A DNA stretch of 7,202 nucleotides, from the NCBI GenBank assembly GCA_032123435.1, contig JAQBFJ010000270.1, forward strand, positions 1 through 7,202. The letters are read 5' to 3'. Source of the DNA: JAQBFJ01 sp032123435 (lineage in GTDB: Bacteria; Verrucomicrobiota; Kiritimatiellia; UBA8416; JAQBFJ01). The notes beneath the pieces are model-generated. The model had not been told where the DNA came from. It made no database searches and saw nothing but the letters and a program-made list of their open reading frames with translations. The translations under genes were made by a program, and so were the position numbers. Position 1 is the first letter of the stretch. Each line of letters starts with the position of its first letter. This document shows, one piece after another, positions 6,111 through 7,202 of the stretch.

Positions 6111-7099
6111 TGATGCCTAAATTCGGTCAGACTACGGAAGAGTCGACGATTGTAAAGTGGCACAAGAAAGAAGGTGATGTCGTCAAGAAGGGCGATATTA
6201 TGTTCGAGATAGAAACGGACAAAGCCGTTCTTGAGGTGGAAAGTTTTTTTGACGGTGTGCTTTTGAAGAGAATTATAGGCGAAGGGGAAACTGTGCCCGT
6301 GTCGGCGACGGTGGCGTTTATCGGCGAGAAGGGTGAGGCTGTGCCTGATGTTGTAAAGCCCGTGCCGGCGGCAAAGAAAGAGGCGGCCAAGCCGGATCAG
6401 CCGGTCAGGAAAGAAACAGGCGAACTCAGGGCCGTAGCTTTGGCAGAACCGGCGCCAGGTCGTACTGTTATAGAGAAGGCTGAACCGGTGGTGCCGGGTC
6501 GGTTCTTTATTTCGCCCAGAGCGAAAGCTTTGGCGAAGAAATCTGTAATAGATCCGTTACGGATCACGGGAACGGGCGAAAATGGACGGGTTGTTGAACG
6601 GGATGTTCGTGCTTATTTGGAGAAAAACGGTTATTTCGACCTGAAAATTTCGCCGTCAGCCAAAAAATTGGCAGCATTGGAAGGTGTTGACATCTTGACG
6701 GCAAAGGCCAGGAGTGTATCCGGTCGTATAATGGTGCAGGATATAAAGACCGCAATAGCCGAACGACCGAAAACCTTGAGTAAAATGAGGCAGGTGATAG
6801 CAAAACGGTTAACGGAAAGTTTCACTACAACGCCGCATTTTTATATATCCGTAAGCGTTGACATGACGGATCTTCTTGCGTACAGGCAGGAGTTAAAGGA
6901 CTCGGGTAATGTTTACAGTGTAACGGACTTTATTTTTGAAGCAGTCATCATGGCGCTTGGAGAATTTCCGTTGTTGAACAGTGTTTCCGACGGAAAGACG
7001 GTGAGATGGCATAGCAGTGTAGATCTGGGTATGGCGGTCGCGCTGGAAGAAGGGCTTGTTGTGCCGGTGGTTCGGGATGCGGTGTCAGGAAGATATTGA
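6095..7099 (+). CDS. Dihydrolipoamide acyltransferase (E2), two E3-binding domains, truncated at C-terminus
   Basis: 334 residues visible. E2 carries the acyl group on a lipoyl arm and passes it to CoA. The lipoyl domain is at about 1-78 with lipoylated K43 in ETDKA. A Pro/Ala/Lys-rich flexible linker runs to about 135. A peripheral-subunit-binding domain follows at about 139-176 (SPRAKALA, GTGENGR). A second, more divergent one lies at about 185-222 (SPSAKKLA, SVSGRIMVQDI). The catalytic domain begins near 228 (LSKMRQVIAKRL) and matches the family up to VVPVVRDA (322-329). Five foreign-looking residues and a stop follow. About 90-100 family residues are missing, including the HxxxDG active-site motif, so as read here the protein could not catalyse acyl transfer. 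The break coincides with the end of a minus-strand gene fragment. The start ATG follows AAGGGGGA (6083-6090). It is the partner of the fused E1 just upstream. Confidence 0.88.
   Translation: MAQAVVMPKFGQTTEESTIVKWHKKEGDVVKKGDIMFEIETDKAVLEVESFFDGVLLKRIIGEGETVPVSATVAFIGEKGEAVPDVVKPVPAAKKEAAKPDQPVRKETGELRAVALAEPAPGRTVIEKAEPVVPGRFFISPRAKALAKKSVIDPLRITGTGENGRVVERDVRAYLEKNGYFDLKISPSAKKLAALEGVDILTAKARSVSGRIMVQDIKTAIAERPKTLSKMRQVIAKRLTESFTTTPHFYISVSVDMTDLLAYRQELKDSGNVYSVTDFIFEAVIMALGEFPLLNSVSDGKTVRWHSSVDLGMAVALEEGLVVPVVRDAVSGRY
7078..7092. other. Junction between two unrelated gene fragments
   Basis: To the left, E2 coding sequence is conserved up to about 7081 (VVRDA). To the right, the minus strand encodes the start of a different protein back to about 7080-7086. 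Both are cut here, with at most a few bases of overlap. The cause is either a misjoined assembly or a real deletion/inversion breakpoint. Confidence 0.6.
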
Positions 7100-7172
7100 T
7101 CAGCGCTGTCAGAAGCCCTCCCAGTATAAGGGCCGCTCCGGTCACTGTGAAAAATCCTTCAGGAAGGCGCAT
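7080..7172 (-). CDS. 5' fragment of a minus-strand gene, small membrane protein start
   Basis: On the minus strand an ATG at 7172 is preceded by a perfect GGAGG (7183-7179) with a 6-base spacer. It encodes about 31 residues: a short N-terminus (MRLPEGFF) and a hydrophobic segment at about 10-29 (TGAALILGGLLTALINIF), which is a likely transmembrane helix. Beyond about 7080 the frame stays open for some 44 more codons, but that part is only the reverse of conserved E2 sequence and looks unlike protein. The gene is therefore truncated at the junction. The family is not identified; small hypothetical integral membrane proteins often start like this. Its orientation against the E2 gene, and the lack of any space for either gene to end, make it foreign to the operon. 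Confidence 0.5.
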
Positions 7173-7178
7173 TATCAA

Positions 7179-7183
7179 CCTCC
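7179..7183 (-). promoter_or_regulatory. Ribosome binding site of the minus-strand fragment
   Basis: CCTCC on the + strand reads GGAGG on the minus strand, 6 bases before the ATG at 7172. This is the main support for calling the minus-strand fragment a real gene start. Confidence 0.55.
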
Positions 7184-7202
7184 GAATACTTTTCTCAGTA
7201 GT

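Noticed and set aside
6948..7079. Continuation of the minus-strand frame through 6948 as part of a real protein
   Set aside because: It is the antisense of conserved E2 codons and reads as Pro/Ser/Arg-rich sequence unlike the hydrophobic beginning.
6095..7099. A dihydrolipoamide dehydrogenase (E3) gene belonging to the complex
   Set aside because: No FAD-binding GxGxxG plus CxxxxC disulphide enzyme is encoded in the window. It may lie beyond the junction in the true genome or be shared with another complex.
7082..7202. Frameshift in E2 with the true C-terminus continuing in another frame
   Set aside because: The other + strand frames after 7082 do not resemble E2; the minus strand gives a convincing gene start instead.
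1..7202. CRISPR arrays, tRNA or rRNA genes, insertion sequences, attachment sites
   Set aside because: No regularly spaced repeats, no cloverleaf-like or rRNA-like stretch, no transposase or integrase coding sequence and no terminal inverted repeats were seen.

Overview
The window is a short stretch of bacterial DNA with roughly balanced GC by eye. All complete genes lie on the + strand. It looks like part of a carbohydrate or polyol catabolism locus attached to a dedicated 2-oxo acid (or acetoin-type) dehydrogenase complex. Shine-Dalgarno sites of the GGAGG type precede nearly every gene. The host cannot be named from this sequence. The fused E1 and the unnamed first protein remind me of genes from uncultured PVC-type lineages (Planctomycetes, Lentisphaerae, Kiritimatiellae), but that is recollection, held with low confidence.

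Layout. (1) 1-726: 3' part of a gene of unknown function whose start lies before the window. (2) 790-1605: short-chain dehydrogenase/reductase resembling sorbitol-6-phosphate 2-dehydrogenases. (3) 1655-2701: zinc-dependent medium-chain polyol/threonine-type dehydrogenase. These three are closely spaced and probably co-transcribed. (4) 2702-2909: a 208-base gap with several inverted repeats and a candidate promoter. (5) 2910-3686: DeoR-family repressor. (6) 3733-6027: one 764-residue protein carrying both the alpha and beta parts of a thiamine-diphosphate E1 dehydrogenase. (7) 6095-7099: the matching E2 acyltransferase with one lipoyl domain and two tandem peripheral-subunit-binding domains. 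Its catalytic domain breaks off before the active-site region. (8) 7080-7172, minus strand: the 5' end of an unrelated gene with its own GGAGG site and a membrane segment. It is cut off at the same point where the E2 gene is cut off.

How the genes fit together. The two dehydrogenases can oxidise a polyol, sugar or sugar phosphate. The DeoR protein probably senses a phosphorylated sugar and controls the locus. The E1/E2 pair would turn a 2-oxo acid or a vicinal hydroxyketone/diketone into an acyl-CoA. No E3 (dihydrolipoamide dehydrogenase), transporter, kinase or aldolase is visible, so the substrate cannot be fixed from this window.

Points most worth a second look: the abrupt junction near 7080-7090 (assembly chimera or true rearrangement), the two binding domains in E2, the alpha-beta fused E1 with two insertions in its alpha half, and the inverted repeats in front of the regulator.
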